Assembly (NCBI RefSeq): GCF_018613855.1
Contig: NZ_JAGGPK010000007.1
Span: forward strand, 1-64,000
Direction of reading: 5' to 3'
DNA: 64,000 nt
Source of the DNA: Arthrobacter sp. ISL-30
Lineage (GTDB): Bacteria > Actinomycetota > Actinomycetes > Actinomycetales > Micrococcaceae
Shown here: piece after piece, positions 8,014 to 16,196 of the stretch
How positions within the stretch are numbered: the first letter of the stretch is position 1
How the letters are laid out: each line of letters opens with the position of its first letter
Translations under genes and position numbers: made by a program
Notes under the pieces: model-generated
Told to the model about the DNA's origin: nothing
What the model saw: the letters and a program-made list of their open reading frames with translations, nothing else
The model's database searches: none

Positions 8014-9063
8014 CTACCTTCTGCGAAGTTCCGCGTACTCCAGCGACGGCACCACGGCCCCGGAATCTCGCTCCACAAAATTCGTCCCGGGAGGCACCAG
8101 TTCGTCGATCGCGTCCAGCACCGATTCGCCCAACACAGTATGAGCGGCCTCGAGGTAGGCGTGGAGGTGCTTTTCACTGCGGGGCCCGATGATCACGCTG
8201 CTCACAGCGGGGTGGTTCAGGGCGAAGCCGACGGACAGCTCCACCAGGGACAACTCGAGCTTCTCCGCCAGCCGCGCCAGCGAATCCGCTGCCAGCAGCT
8301 TCCGCTCGCTTGCCGGTCCGGAGATGTCATAGCGCCCCGGGAGGGAATGCACCCGCGTCGGCGGCTTTCCGGCGTCGAGCGTAAAACTCCCGGACAGCCA
8401 CCCGCCAGCCAGCGGCCCATAGGCGAGCACTCCAAGGCCGTACTGTTGGGCGATGGGAAGCACGTCGCGTTCATTTCCACGCACGAGCATTGAATAGGGG
8501 ACCTGGTTGGCCACCGGCGGGATCAGATGATTCGTCGTGGCGAGCCACTGCGCTTCCACCAGCTGAGCCGGCGTGAACACCGAGGTGCCGTAGTAGAGAA
8601 TCTTTCCCTGCCGGATCAGGTCGTTGAGCGCCGTGATGGTCTCCAGCACATCGGTGTTGTAGTCCGGCCGATGCGCCTGGTAAAGGTCGATCCGGTCCGT
8701 CTGCAGCCGACGGAGGCTGCCCTCCACGGCCTGCATAATCCAGCGGCGGGAGTTGCCTGAATGGGCTGGATTGGTGCCCATCTGCCCGTGGAACTTGGTG
8801 GCAAGGAAGACGTCGTCGCGGCGGCCGCGGAGGGCGCGCCCCACAACCTGCTCGGACTCACCTTGTGAGTAGACGTCGGCGGTATCGACGGCGGTAATCC
8901 CGGCATCCAGCGCGGCCTGGATAATGCGGATGCTCTCGTCCGCCCCCGTGGGAGCGCAGCCTGCCGCGCCGCCAGGCCCCTCGCCGAAGTTCATGGTGCC
9001 CAGGGTGAGAGGGCTGATGGGTGTGCCTGTCCGCCCGAACACCCGCAGTTCACTGAGGCTCAT
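8014..9063 (-). CDS. Aldo/keto reductase
   Basis: A 349-residue NADPH-dependent oxidoreductase of the AKR superfamily (YajO/MocA-like branch). Visible landmarks are LTLGTMNFGE at the N-terminus, DTADVYSQGESE with the catalytic Asp/Tyr, LATKFHG with the Lys, DLYQAHRPD with the His, and SSVIIGPRSEKHL for cofactor binding near the C-terminus. The frame extends to 9114, but the ATG at 9063 (MSLSELRVFG) matches the family start and has GAGG about 9 bases upstream. Physiological substrate unknown. It is monocistronic. Confidence 0.85.
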   Translation of the reverse strand: MSLSELRVFGRTGTPISPLTLGTMNFGEGPGGAAGCAPTGADESIRIIQAALDAGITAVDTADVYSQGESEQVVGRALRGRRDDVFLATKFHGQMGTNPAHSGNSRRWIMQAVEGSLRRLQTDRIDLYQAHRPDYNTDVLETITALNDLIRQGKILYYGTSVFTPAQLVEAQWLATTNHLIPPVANQVPYSMLVRGNERDVLPIAQQYGLGVLAYGPLAGGWLSGSFTLDAGKPPTRVHSLPGRYDISGPASERKLLAADSLARLAEKLELSLVELSVGFALNHPAVSSVIIGPRSEKHLHAYLEAAHTVLGESVLDAIDELVPPGTNFVERDSGAVVPSLEYAELRRR

Positions 9064-9207
9064 CCCCGAATTCCTCACAATAGATTGCCCACGCGGTTTG
9101 CTGTGGATCGTCACGAGGCTACACAGTTTCGCCCCGGCGCAGCAGGGCTTGCGCCTTAGTCCTTAGCTTTTCGTCTCGCGGGGTAACGCGAGGCTCAAAT
9201 TGACGGT

Positions 9208-9867
9208 TTATGAAGCTCCCTGGGGCACCTCAGCTGAGGGGGATTCAAGGGTTTCCAGCACTGCTGCCAACAGGCGCCCGCTCCTGCCCCAGACAGGGTC
9301 GAACAGTTCCAGGTACCACGACTCGGCCAGCAGCAGGGCTAACGTTTCGTTGCTTTCCGCTGACCAGTCACTCAGCGCGTCCGTATCTGCCGGGCTTTCG
9401 CTGGTGCCCAGAACCGTAACCACCTCGTCGCCCTGAAGCGTGACGGGTATGGAAGCCCTGCCGGGTTCCCCGGGTGCATGCGCCACCGCTACCAGTTCAG
9501 TGCGGGCTGAAAGCTGCAGGAGTCTGGAAGCAGTGTCCGGCGCGCAAAAGCCCGTTACGTACTCACGCTGGGAATTGCCGGCGTCCTGGAGTTGCCCGGG
9601 TTGCGACTCCTTTGTGAAAAGGCCGGCACGGTTGATAGCTGCCAGCGTTGCGGCAATGGCTACGGTCTCCTCATCAAAAACCGGCGTCAAAGTCCCTGGC
9701 TGGTAACGGCTATGCCCTTCCAGCCAACGCGCCGTGAGTTCGCCCGCTGCCGCCAGGGTTGTTGCCTGGCGCCACACAGCCCGGTCGGCCAATGAGCGGC
9801 CGTACGAGTCGGTCTCGTTTCCATACTGTTCGCTGCCCATTGGTTCCTTGCTGAATTGCTGTCCCAT
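9208..9867 (-). CDS. DUF6919-like hypothetical protein
   Basis: A 219-residue soluble protein. Residues 20-100 (SLADRAVWRQATTLAAAGEL, then a YQPGTLTP...DEETVAIA...INRAGLFTKESQPG pattern) resemble the DUF6919 domain of uncharacterised actinobacterial proteins. The rest is a mixed alpha/beta region with no recognisable active site. The ATG at 9867 is preceded by AAAGGG at good spacing; the longer frame to 9963 is unlikely to be used. The family name is recalled from motif likeness and has not been searched. Confidence 0.65.
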   Translation of the reverse strand: MGQQFSKEPMGSEQYGNETDSYGRSLADRAVWRQATTLAAAGELTARWLEGHSRYQPGTLTPVFDEETVAIAATLAAINRAGLFTKESQPGQLQDAGNSQREYVTGFCAPDTASRLLQLSARTELVAVAHAPGEPGRASIPVTLQGDEVVTVLGTSESPADTDALSDWSAESNETLALLLAESWYLELFDPVWGRSGRLLAAVLETLESPSAEVPQGAS

Positions 9868-10034
9868 GTCGGCCCTTTCTGCTGGAGGCGAGGTAATACA
9901 GCAGGCTAAATCGCCTTCACCCCTGTTGTGCATTATCGGGCCCAGCGGTGTCACGAATGGCAATGTGCGGTAGCAGTCCTCCTTGTGAGGTCATCCTGCG
10001 GCCCGCTTGTGGCCGCGGAAAGGACACGTCTGTG

Positions 10035-10337
10035 TCAGCCGGGGCTCCTCGCTGACGGGTGCTGGTGAAGAGTCTCCTGGTAGTTCTCGTCGTACCTTTC
10101 TTCACGGGGTTCATCGTAGGGAGAGCCACCGGGAAGTGATCCCTTGGCAAGGCCTCGGATAACCAGGTGACGCAGCGACGGCTGGCTGTCAGCCATGGCA
10201 GTTGACGCGATGACCGAAGTCGTACTGCGTGCTTTGACGTTTGCCATCTGGTCGACGCCGGACGCGCCGGCCGCGCTCAGGAAGATGACCGCCAGAGCTG
10301 CTATTCCAGGCACGAAGACCCTTCGCCAAAGCCTCAT
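10035..10337 (-). CDS. Possible small exported protein, hypothetical
   Basis: A 100-residue candidate beginning MRLWRRVFVPGIAALAVIFL, a basic start plus hydrophobic segment like a signal peptide or anchor, followed by a polar, charged tail rich in Asp, Glu, Arg and His. No clear ribosome binding site precedes the ATG and no family is recognised. It is the only plausible gene in the 610 bp between the DUF6919-like and DUF1801 genes; otherwise that stretch holds nothing evident. Confidence 0.4.
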   Translation of the reverse strand: MRLWRRVFVPGIAALAVIFLSAAGASGVDQMANVKARSTTSVIASTAMADSQPSLRHLVIRGLAKGSLPGGSPYDEPREERYDENYQETLHQHPSARSPG

Positions 10338-10476
10338 TGATTGATCATGGCCCGGGAACATGAAGACAGGGACGGAAAGCCCTCTGAAGAGACTGGGAGG
10401 GAGCCCGCGGCAGTCCCCGGAATTACACCACAGCACCTCAAGCAGCCCCGGCCCCTCATGTGCCAAGGTGTTAGGC

Positions 10477-10872
10477 ATGGACTACAGCAAAGACCCGCGC
10501 GTGGACCACTACATCGAATCACTCCCGGCATGGCAACAAGCCATCTGCCAACAGGTCCGCGACCTCGTCCACGGGGCCGATCCCGACGTCGAGGAAACCA
10601 TCAAACGGACAATCCAGCCCTACTTTGTGCTGGACGGCAACATCTGCGCCCTCCTCGCGGCGAAGGACCACGTCAACGTTTTCCTGTACGACGGCGGCAT
10701 CGTCCCTGACCCGCACAACATCATCACTGCCGGACACGACAATAAAACAGCCCGCACTGTTGCCTTCCGCGAGGGCGAAACCATCAACGAGCAAGCACTC
10801 GGCGAAATGTTCAAAGCGATCATCGTCAACAACCGGGCTGGTGGCTGGCGGAAGATCAAGGGCGGGCAGTAG
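10477..10872 (+). CDS. DUF1801 (YdhG/Fra-like) protein
   Basis: A 131-residue protein of the DUF1801/YdhG family. Typical elements are the N-terminal helix DPRVDHYIESLPAWQQAICQ, the DVEETIKRTIQPYF motif, LLAAKDHVNVFLYDGG, and a C-terminal helix ending VNNRAGGWRKIKGG. Some relatives are described as frataxin-like iron-handling proteins, but the role of most is unknown. The upstream frame to 10360 is discounted because MDYSKDPRVD fits the family start. It is followed by a strong bidirectional terminator. Confidence 0.75.
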   Translation: MDYSKDPRVDHYIESLPAWQQAICQQVRDLVHGADPDVEETIKRTIQPYFVLDGNICALLAAKDHVNVFLYDGGIVPDPHNIITAGHDNKTARTVAFREGETINEQALGEMFKAIIVNNRAGGWRKIKGGQ

Positions 10873-10887
10873 CCCGCGAGTTCGCCC

Positions 10888-10933
10888 GAAACGCTCATGG
10901 GCGCCGGAAATTTCCGGCGCCCATGAGCGTTTC
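10888..10933. terminator. 46-bp perfect palindrome, bidirectional terminator
   Basis: Two perfectly complementary 23-bp arms (10888-10910 and 10911-10933) meet with no spacer around GGAAATTTCC and are flanked by AAACG/CGTTT. It lies between the convergent DUF1801 gene (stop 10872) and the DUF624 gene (stop 10969), where a shared terminator is expected. The lack of a loop is unusual. Confidence 0.75.
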
Positions 10934-10968
10934 CGGCGACCCCGGCGAAAGCGCCCGGTCAACACCGC

Positions 10969-11688
10969 TTACGCCTCCCGCAGCACCGCATGGAAGGCGT
11001 AGGCGGCATTGCTCCAGACGACGAACAGCAGCGGTGCCGGGGCAAAGGCAACGCCCAGCACCGGCTGGAGCAGCGCGGCAGCGGCGATGATCTCAAGCAG
11101 CACGAGCATCGCGAGGCTCAGGTACCAGCGCTGGACGCAGAGGTAGAGCGAAGCCTTCATCAGGCTCTTGAATCGGGCCTCGGGCAGGAGGACGACGCCG
11201 GCAACCGCCGTCACGGTGAGGCTCACGGCAACCGCCGCGGCCAGGACGATCAGCGGAACCAGGACGGCCGCCGCGGGCATCGCCTGCACAATCGCCAGGT
11301 CGACGCCAAGGAACAGGAGCACCGCCACGGCGCCCAGCCCAAGCAGTGCCGACCGGCGGAACGACCGCTTATACCCAACAAGGAAGGCCTTCACCGGCTT
11401 GACGGCGGAACCGTCGTCGTTGAGGGCCTGGAAGGCACCGAACAAACCAGCGAGCGACGGCGCAACCGTCACCGAAAGCGCCAGGAAGAACGGCCAGGCC
11501 GCTACAGGGTCCGGGACGAGGGCCAGGAAGAACACAAGCGGCGCGTTGGCAGCAGCGAGCAGGACGTTTCCAGCCAGGAACGTGTAAACGAACCCGAAAA
11601 TGTTCCCGAAGGTTTCGAACCCCGGCCCGGATAGGCGCCTTGCCCACCGCCTCCGCTGAAGGGCAGAGTACCCCCGCACAGCTGTCAT
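10969..11688 (-). CDS. DUF624 (YesL-type) membrane protein of a sugar ABC operon
   Basis: A 239-residue integral membrane protein with about five hydrophobic segments and the DUF624 pattern (NIFGFVYTFLAGNVLLAA near residue 28, ALFGAFQALNDDGSAV in the middle). YesL-type proteins often sit next to carbohydrate ABC permeases in Firmicutes and actinobacteria; their exact role is unsettled. The ATG at 11688 overlaps the stop of the preceding permease gene (ATGA), which settles the start. The frame reaching 11850 would run into the permease and is not used. Last gene of the minus-strand operon. Confidence 0.8.
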   Translation of the reverse strand: MTAVRGYSALQRRRWARRLSGPGFETFGNIFGFVYTFLAGNVLLAAANAPLVFFLALVPDPVAAWPFFLALSVTVAPSLAGLFGAFQALNDDGSAVKPVKAFLVGYKRSFRRSALLGLGAVAVLLFLGVDLAIVQAMPAAAVLVPLIVLAAAVAVSLTVTAVAGVVLLPEARFKSLMKASLYLCVQRWYLSLAMLVLLEIIAAAALLQPVLGVAFAPAPLLFVVWSNAAYAFHAVLREA

Positions 11689-12626
11689 CCCTTCATGCCG
11701 CTCGTGGCGATGCCCTGGATGAAGTACCGCTGCCCGATCAGGAAGATGATCAGGATCGGCACTACGGAGATCACAGAGCCGGTCATGATCATTGCGTATT
11801 CGGCGTCGAACTGGCCCACGAAAGAGCGCAGGCCCAGCTGGACAGTCCACAGCCTGTTGCTGGTGAGGTAGATGAACGGGCCCATGTAGTCATTCCACGT
11901 GTTCACGAACGTCAGCAGCGCCAGGCTGGCCAGGGCCGGCTTGGACAGGGGCAGGATGACGCGCGCCCAGATGCCGTATTCACTCAGCCCATCGATCCGC
12001 GCGGCCTCGCACAGCTCATCGGGGATGGTCATGTAGTACTGCCGCATGAGGAACACACCAAAGGCGCCGAACGCCTGCAGCAGGATGAGGGCATTGAAGC
12101 TGTTCGTCAAGCCCAGCTGCTGCATCATGATGTACTGCGGCACCATGTAGGCCTGCCACGGAACCGCGATGGTGCCGATGTAGGCGAGGAAGAGCACATC
12201 GCGTCCGGGGAAGCGGACCTTGGAGAAACCGTAGGCCGCCAGGGAACCGGTGAGGACCTGCAGGCAGGTGATGATCACCGACAGATAAAGCGAGTTCTGC
12301 ACGTAGCCCATCATCGGGATCCGCGTCCAGATGTCGGTGTAGTTGCTCCAGACGAATTCCGTGGGAATCCATTGGATGGGGACGGTCAGGACCTGGTTGT
12401 TCTCCTTCAGGGAGGAGGAGACCATCCAGATGAACGGCACCATGAGCCCGATCACGAGGACGGCCAGGACGCTGTACAGGATGAGGTCCAGGGTGCGGGC
12501 TTTGCGTTCCCGGGTTGAGCGCCGCGGGGCCTTTGAGCGCCGCGGAGTTTCCGACGGCGGTACTTCCAGGCGCGTGCCGGCCCTGAAAGGTGCCTCGGCC
12601 TTGAGGTCTTCGGCCATGTTGGTCAT
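11685..12626 (-). CDS. Carbohydrate ABC transporter permease, MalG type
   Basis: A 313-residue inner-membrane permease of the CUT1 family. It has six predicted helices and the cytoplasmic EAA loop ELCEAARIDGLSEYGIWARV, which contacts the ATPase. The C-terminus ends in QRYFIQGIATSGMKG, typical for MalG-like subunits. The N-terminal tail of about 45 residues is polar and repeats a short Arg-rich unit. The start overlaps the stop of the MalF-like gene by one base (TGATG). No ATPase gene is in the operon, so the complex probably uses a shared MsiK-type ATPase encoded elsewhere (inference). Confidence 0.9.
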   Translation of the reverse strand: MTNMAEDLKAEAPFRAGTRLEVPPSETPRRSKAPRRSTRERKARTLDLILYSVLAVLVIGLMVPFIWMVSSSLKENNQVLTVPIQWIPTEFVWSNYTDIWTRIPMMGYVQNSLYLSVIITCLQVLTGSLAAYGFSKVRFPGRDVLFLAYIGTIAVPWQAYMVPQYIMMQQLGLTNSFNALILLQAFGAFGVFLMRQYYMTIPDELCEAARIDGLSEYGIWARVILPLSKPALASLALLTFVNTWNDYMGPFIYLTSNRLWTVQLGLRSFVGQFDAEYAMIMTGSVISVVPILIIFLIGQRYFIQGIATSGMKG

Positions 12627-13552
12627 CAGCGTTCCCTCCGCTGCTGGATCTTGAATTGGAGAACGGTCACGGTCAGGACGATGAGGAACAGCACCAGGGA
12701 GATCGCTGAGGAGTAGCCGAACTTCCCTTCGCCGATACCCTCCTGGTAGATCAGCTGCGAGAGCACAGTGGTTGATCGCCCGGGTCCGCCGTTGGTCATG
12801 ACCACGATGAGGTCGAAGACCTTGAAGCTGGAGACGGTCAGCATGACCACCACGAAGAAGGTGGTGGGGCGAAGCGATGGGATCGTGACGTTCCAGAAGC
12901 GTTGCCAGGCGCTGGCGCCGTCGACCTCGGCGGCTTCATACAGTTCACTCGGGATTGCCTGGAGGCCGGCCAGGTAAAGGACCATGTAGTAGCCCATGTC
13001 GCGCCAGACGCTGGTGATGATGACCGCCGGGAGTGCCCAGTCGGAGCTCGAGGTCCAGCCTGGCGCCTCTGCGATGCCGATGGAGTGCAGGAACTGGTTG
13101 ATGGGTCCGCTGTCCGGGCTGAAGAGCATGTTCCAGACGACGGCGACCGCCACCAGCGAGGTGATGTAGGGGAAGAAGATGGCCACCCGGAAGAAGCCGA
13201 TGCCCTTGAGCTTGCGGTTCAGGAGCATGGCCAGCAGCAGCGCCAGCGCCATGGTCAGGGGAACATGTCCCAGCGCGTAGACGACCGTGTTGCGCAGGGC
13301 GACCCAGAAGGTATCGCTTTCGAGCATGCGCTGGAAGTTTGCCAGGCCCACCCATTTCGGTGCACTGAAGGAAGTCCACTCCATGAAGGACAGTGCGAAG
13401 GCGGCCAGGACGGGGACGAGGGTGAAGGCCAGGAAGCCCAGGAAGTTCGGGAGGATGAAGGTCCAGCCGATCAGGGTGTTCCGCCGTGCCTGTTTGCGGT
13501 TGCCGCGGCCTTGCGTAACGGCTGGGGCCGGGTTGATTGTTTCAGTAGTCAT
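12626..13552 (-). CDS. Carbohydrate ABC transporter permease, MalF type
   Basis: A 308-residue CUT1 permease with six helices and the EAA loop ELYEAAEVDGASAWQRFWNV. The N-terminus (ITLIGWTFILPNFLGFLAF-like region) and the TNGGPGRSTTVL stretch are typical MalF/UgpA signatures. It starts at an ATG with GGGAGCGG upstream, 107 bp after the solute-binding protein gene, with a strong hairpin in the gap. It pairs with the MalG-type permease to form the channel. Confidence 0.9.
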   Translation of the reverse strand: MTTETINPAPAVTQGRGNRKQARRNTLIGWTFILPNFLGFLAFTLVPVLAAFALSFMEWTSFSAPKWVGLANFQRMLESDTFWVALRNTVVYALGHVPLTMALALLLAMLLNRKLKGIGFFRVAIFFPYITSLVAVAVVWNMLFSPDSGPINQFLHSIGIAEAPGWTSSSDWALPAVIITSVWRDMGYYMVLYLAGLQAIPSELYEAAEVDGASAWQRFWNVTIPSLRPTTFFVVVMLTVSSFKVFDLIVVMTNGGPGRSTTVLSQLIYQEGIGEGKFGYSSAISLVLFLIVLTVTVLQFKIQQRRER

Positions 13553-13615
13553 GATGACCGCTCCCGGTGCACGGGGCGTTCCTCCATTTCAGGATCCGGA
13601 GTGTTCTGGTCCAGT

Positions 13616-13647
13616 TCCGGTGCCGCACCGCGGGGTGCGGCACCGGA
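13616..13647 (-). terminator. Intercistronic hairpin after the solute-binding protein gene
   Basis: Perfect 14-bp arms (13616-13629 and 13634-13647) around a GCGG loop, 12 bases after the stop of the binding-protein gene and before the permease genes. There is no T-run. Such hairpins usually protect the upstream mRNA or attenuate downstream expression, giving more binding protein than permease. Confidence 0.6.
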
Positions 13648-13658
13648 GCCCTGGAGTG

Positions 13659-14939
13659 TCACTTGTTGAGGACTTCGCTCTTCACACGCTTGCCCATTTC
13701 GTTGATTCCGTCCTCGACGGAACGTTCGCCCACCATGATCAGGTCGTGTTCCTGGTTGAGGATCTTGTCCACGGCGGCGGACTTGTCGCTGACCGGCATT
13801 TCAAGGGCGGTCTTGTCCGGGGTGAAGGCTTTCTTGGACAGTTCGTCGACGGGGAGGCCCTCAAGCTTGAAGTATTCGTCCGTCACCGCCTGGTTCTGCA
13901 GCGCAGGGACGACGCCGATCTTAGAAATGGCCTTGGCGCCCTCTTCGCCCGCGGCCCACTCGATGAACTTCTTTGCTTCCTCCGAATGTGCCGCGTTCTT
14001 GTTCACAGCAAAGGCAGTGGGGGAGCCGAATGTGGTGACGTTGCCGTCGTCGGACTTCTGAGGCATGGGGGCCAGGCCCCAGTTCACGTTGGTCTTGCCG
14101 GCTTTCTTGGCGGCGGCGAAGCCGGAGATATACCAAGTGCCCATGGGCATCATGGCAGTCTGCCCGGTTTCGAACATCGTGCGGTAGCTGGTCTTCTGGC
14201 TCTTGGCCGTTCCGAAGTCCAAGGTGGCGCCGCTCTTTTGGAGATCAAGGGCGGTGTTGTACTGGTCCTTGAAGAAGCCGTAGTCTCCGCTGTTCTGGTC
14301 GCCGTCGTTCTGTGCAGCCGAAATGGCCTGGATTACCGAGCGCCAGATGTGGTGGTAGGTACCGTAGACAGTCTTGCCGTCGGCGGTGGTGGTGAGTTTC
14401 TTGGCCAGTGCCACATATTCATCCCAGGTGAGGTCCTTGGGCTCTTCCACTCCTGCGGCTTTGAAGAGGTCCTTGTTGTAGTAGAGCAGCCAGAAGTCCT
14501 GGCGGTACGGGGCGGCGAAGTATTTGCCGTTGAGGTCGAAAGCGTCCAGTCCGGCCAGATTGTCCTTATCCAGCTTGTCTACGACTCCGTTGATTTCCTG
14601 AAGCTGCCCGTTATTCGCGTAACGCGAGTAATCGATGACGTTCTTCATGGTCAGCACGTCGGTGGTGTCCCCGCCAGCCAGCATGGTGGTGACCTTTTGC
14701 GGGTAGTCCTCGGCCAGGATGTCCACGGGTTCAATGTCAATATTGGGATTCGCGGCCTCGTAAGCGTCGAACAGGGCCTTGAATTCAGGGGTGCCTTCGT
14801 AGTTCCAGACCGAGACGCTCAGGGTGGTCTTGCCTTCCTGTGCGGGTTTCTCAGCGGGGCCGGCTGCACCGGCGCATCCGGTCAGGCCAAGGCCGGCGGA
14901 GGCGGCGAGGGCAATCGCTGCCAGAGTAATGCGCTTCAT
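13659..14939 (-). CDS. Extracellular carbohydrate-binding lipoprotein (family 1)
   Basis: A 426-residue solute-binding protein of an ABC importer. It has a lipoprotein signal peptide with lipobox LTGC near residue 22, then a family-1 fold with landmarks TLSVSVWNYEGTPEFKALFD, the hinge VWNY..., FGSPTAFAVNKNAAHSEEA and FIEWAAGEEGAKA. AGGAG lies 7-8 bases before the ATG. It is encoded ahead of the two permeases and behind the hydroxyacid dehydrogenase. The bound sugar cannot be read from sequence; the divergent lyase gene suggests an oligosaccharide, possibly uronate-containing. Confidence 0.88.
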   Translation of the reverse strand: MKRITLAAIALAASAGLGLTGCAGAAGPAEKPAQEGKTTLSVSVWNYEGTPEFKALFDAYEAANPNIDIEPVDILAEDYPQKVTTMLAGGDTTDVLTMKNVIDYSRYANNGQLQEINGVVDKLDKDNLAGLDAFDLNGKYFAAPYRQDFWLLYYNKDLFKAAGVEEPKDLTWDEYVALAKKLTTTADGKTVYGTYHHIWRSVIQAISAAQNDGDQNSGDYGFFKDQYNTALDLQKSGATLDFGTAKSQKTSYRTMFETGQTAMMPMGTWYISGFAAAKKAGKTNVNWGLAPMPQKSDDGNVTTFGSPTAFAVNKNAAHSEEAKKFIEWAAGEEGAKAISKIGVVPALQNQAVTDEYFKLEGLPVDELSKKAFTPDKTALEMPVSDKSAAVDKILNQEHDLIMVGERSVEDGINEMGKRVKSEVLNK

Positions 14940-15007
14940 TGCGGTTCTCCTTTAGGGGGATTGATGCGGGGACGGAATTCGCTGCGACAGCAGCGGGAGG
15001 TAGTAGT

Positions 15008-16021
15008 TCAGGCACTCAGGCCGAGGTCCGCGGGTACAACCTGTGCCACGGGTTCCTGGCCATTGAGGTAGCGTTCCAGTTCATCTAGTGCTGCGTCGGA
15101 CATCCTGCGGGTTTCAGTGCCAAGGGACCCGGCGATGTGCGGAGTGATGACGACATTGGGGAGGTCATACAGCACCGAAGCCTCCGGTAGCGGTTCGGGT
15201 TCGGTGACGTCCAGGAGGGCCTGGATGCGTCCGGTGAGGCATTCCGCCTCGAGGGCCTTTGTGTCCACTAGTGAACCGCGGGCAGTGTTGATGAGTGTGG
15301 CATGGTCCTTCATCGCTCGAAGCTCCCGCTCACTGATCATGTGCCTGGTTTCCGCCAAAGCCGGCGCGTGAATGGTGACGACGTCGGAGACCGGCAGCAG
15401 TTGCTCAAGGCTAACCAGCCGGCCGCCGGCGGCCGCAACTTCCAGCGGGTCAGCATGGGGATCGCTGACCAGGCAAGTCACGTCTTCGAGCTGCTGGACC
15501 AGCTGCACCACCCTGCGGCCGATCCTGGAGAAGCCGACGACGCCGATGACGCGGCCGATGTTGCCGAGTTCACCCCGCGCCGCGGAATAGCTCCAGTCCA
15601 TGCGGAATGCCCGGGCATCGTTGGCGAGGAACTGGGCTTTCTTCCCTGCCAGCACAATGGAAGCAAAGGTAAACTCCGCGACGGGAATTGCGTTGGCGTC
15701 CGCGCCATTGGTTACCAGGATGCCCCGGTCCCAGAGCTCGTCGCTGACGAAGCTACGAACTGTTCCGGCGCAATGAAAGACTGCACGCAATTTAGGCATC
15801 CGCTCCAGCGCCGGAGCATCCAAGCGAGGAACTCCCCAGCTGGTGAGCAGAATTTCCACCTCGTCCAAGCGCCGTGTCAGTTCCGGTGAGTCAAGGGAAT
15901 CCGTCCAGGGCTGCTCGCCGAGGTCAACAAGTCCTCGCAAACGCTCAAGGCGGACGGCATCAAACTGATCGGCAAAGGTTCCGCCATTCATGACCAGCAG
16001 CGCCGTGGGCTTGGGTGACAT
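15008..16021 (-). CDS. D-isomer-specific 2-hydroxyacid dehydrogenase
   Basis: A 337-residue NAD-dependent dehydrogenase. The nucleotide-binding loop is GVVGFSRIGRRV, the catalytic Arg lies in NTARGSLVD, the Glu in DVTEPEPLP, and the His in VVITPHIAGS. Family members reduce 2-keto acids or oxidise D-2-hydroxy acids. The ATG at 16021 (MSPKPTALLV) has GGGAGG about 8 bases upstream, so the frame reaching 16099 is not used. It leads the minus-strand operon, divergent from the lyase gene, and may act on an acid derived from the imported sugar. Confidence 0.85.
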   Translation of the reverse strand: MSPKPTALLVMNGGTFADQFDAVRLERLRGLVDLGEQPWTDSLDSPELTRRLDEVEILLTSWGVPRLDAPALERMPKLRAVFHCAGTVRSFVSDELWDRGILVTNGADANAIPVAEFTFASIVLAGKKAQFLANDARAFRMDWSYSAARGELGNIGRVIGVVGFSRIGRRVVQLVQQLEDVTCLVSDPHADPLEVAAAGGRLVSLEQLLPVSDVVTIHAPALAETRHMISERELRAMKDHATLINTARGSLVDTKALEAECLTGRIQALLDVTEPEPLPEASVLYDLPNVVITPHIAGSLGTETRRMSDAALDELERYLNGQEPVAQVVPADLGLSA

Positions 16022-16124
16022 TGAGTGATCCTCCCTTCCAAGTTCGTTGGGGAAACGGCCTGGCCACCCCGGTTTGTTGTCTTGCATCACATCTAACAAT
16101 TAGTAGATACTCATGAACAAGACG

Positions 16125-16142
16125 AAACAATCAAAACGATCA
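16125..16142. promoter_or_regulatory. Tandem 9-bp direct repeat, candidate operator
   Basis: AAACAATCA is followed at once by AAACGATCA in the 175-bp divergent promoter region between the hydroxyacid dehydrogenase and lyase genes. A related inverted element (GTGAACGATTC on the other strand) and a GTTCGAAC palindrome lie within 35 bp. DeoR-type regulators often bind tandem direct repeats, which fits the regulator encoded at 18161. Confidence 0.45.
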
Positions 16143-16196
16143 CGCTTGACCTGAATCGTTCACGTTCGAACATGTTGCTAAGCGGAGGAGTGAGCG

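Noticed and set aside
13287..15071. 594-residue plus-strand frame opposite the permease and binding-protein genes
   Set aside because: Antisense shadow of well-supported ABC transporter genes; Val/Gly/His-rich composition and no family motif.
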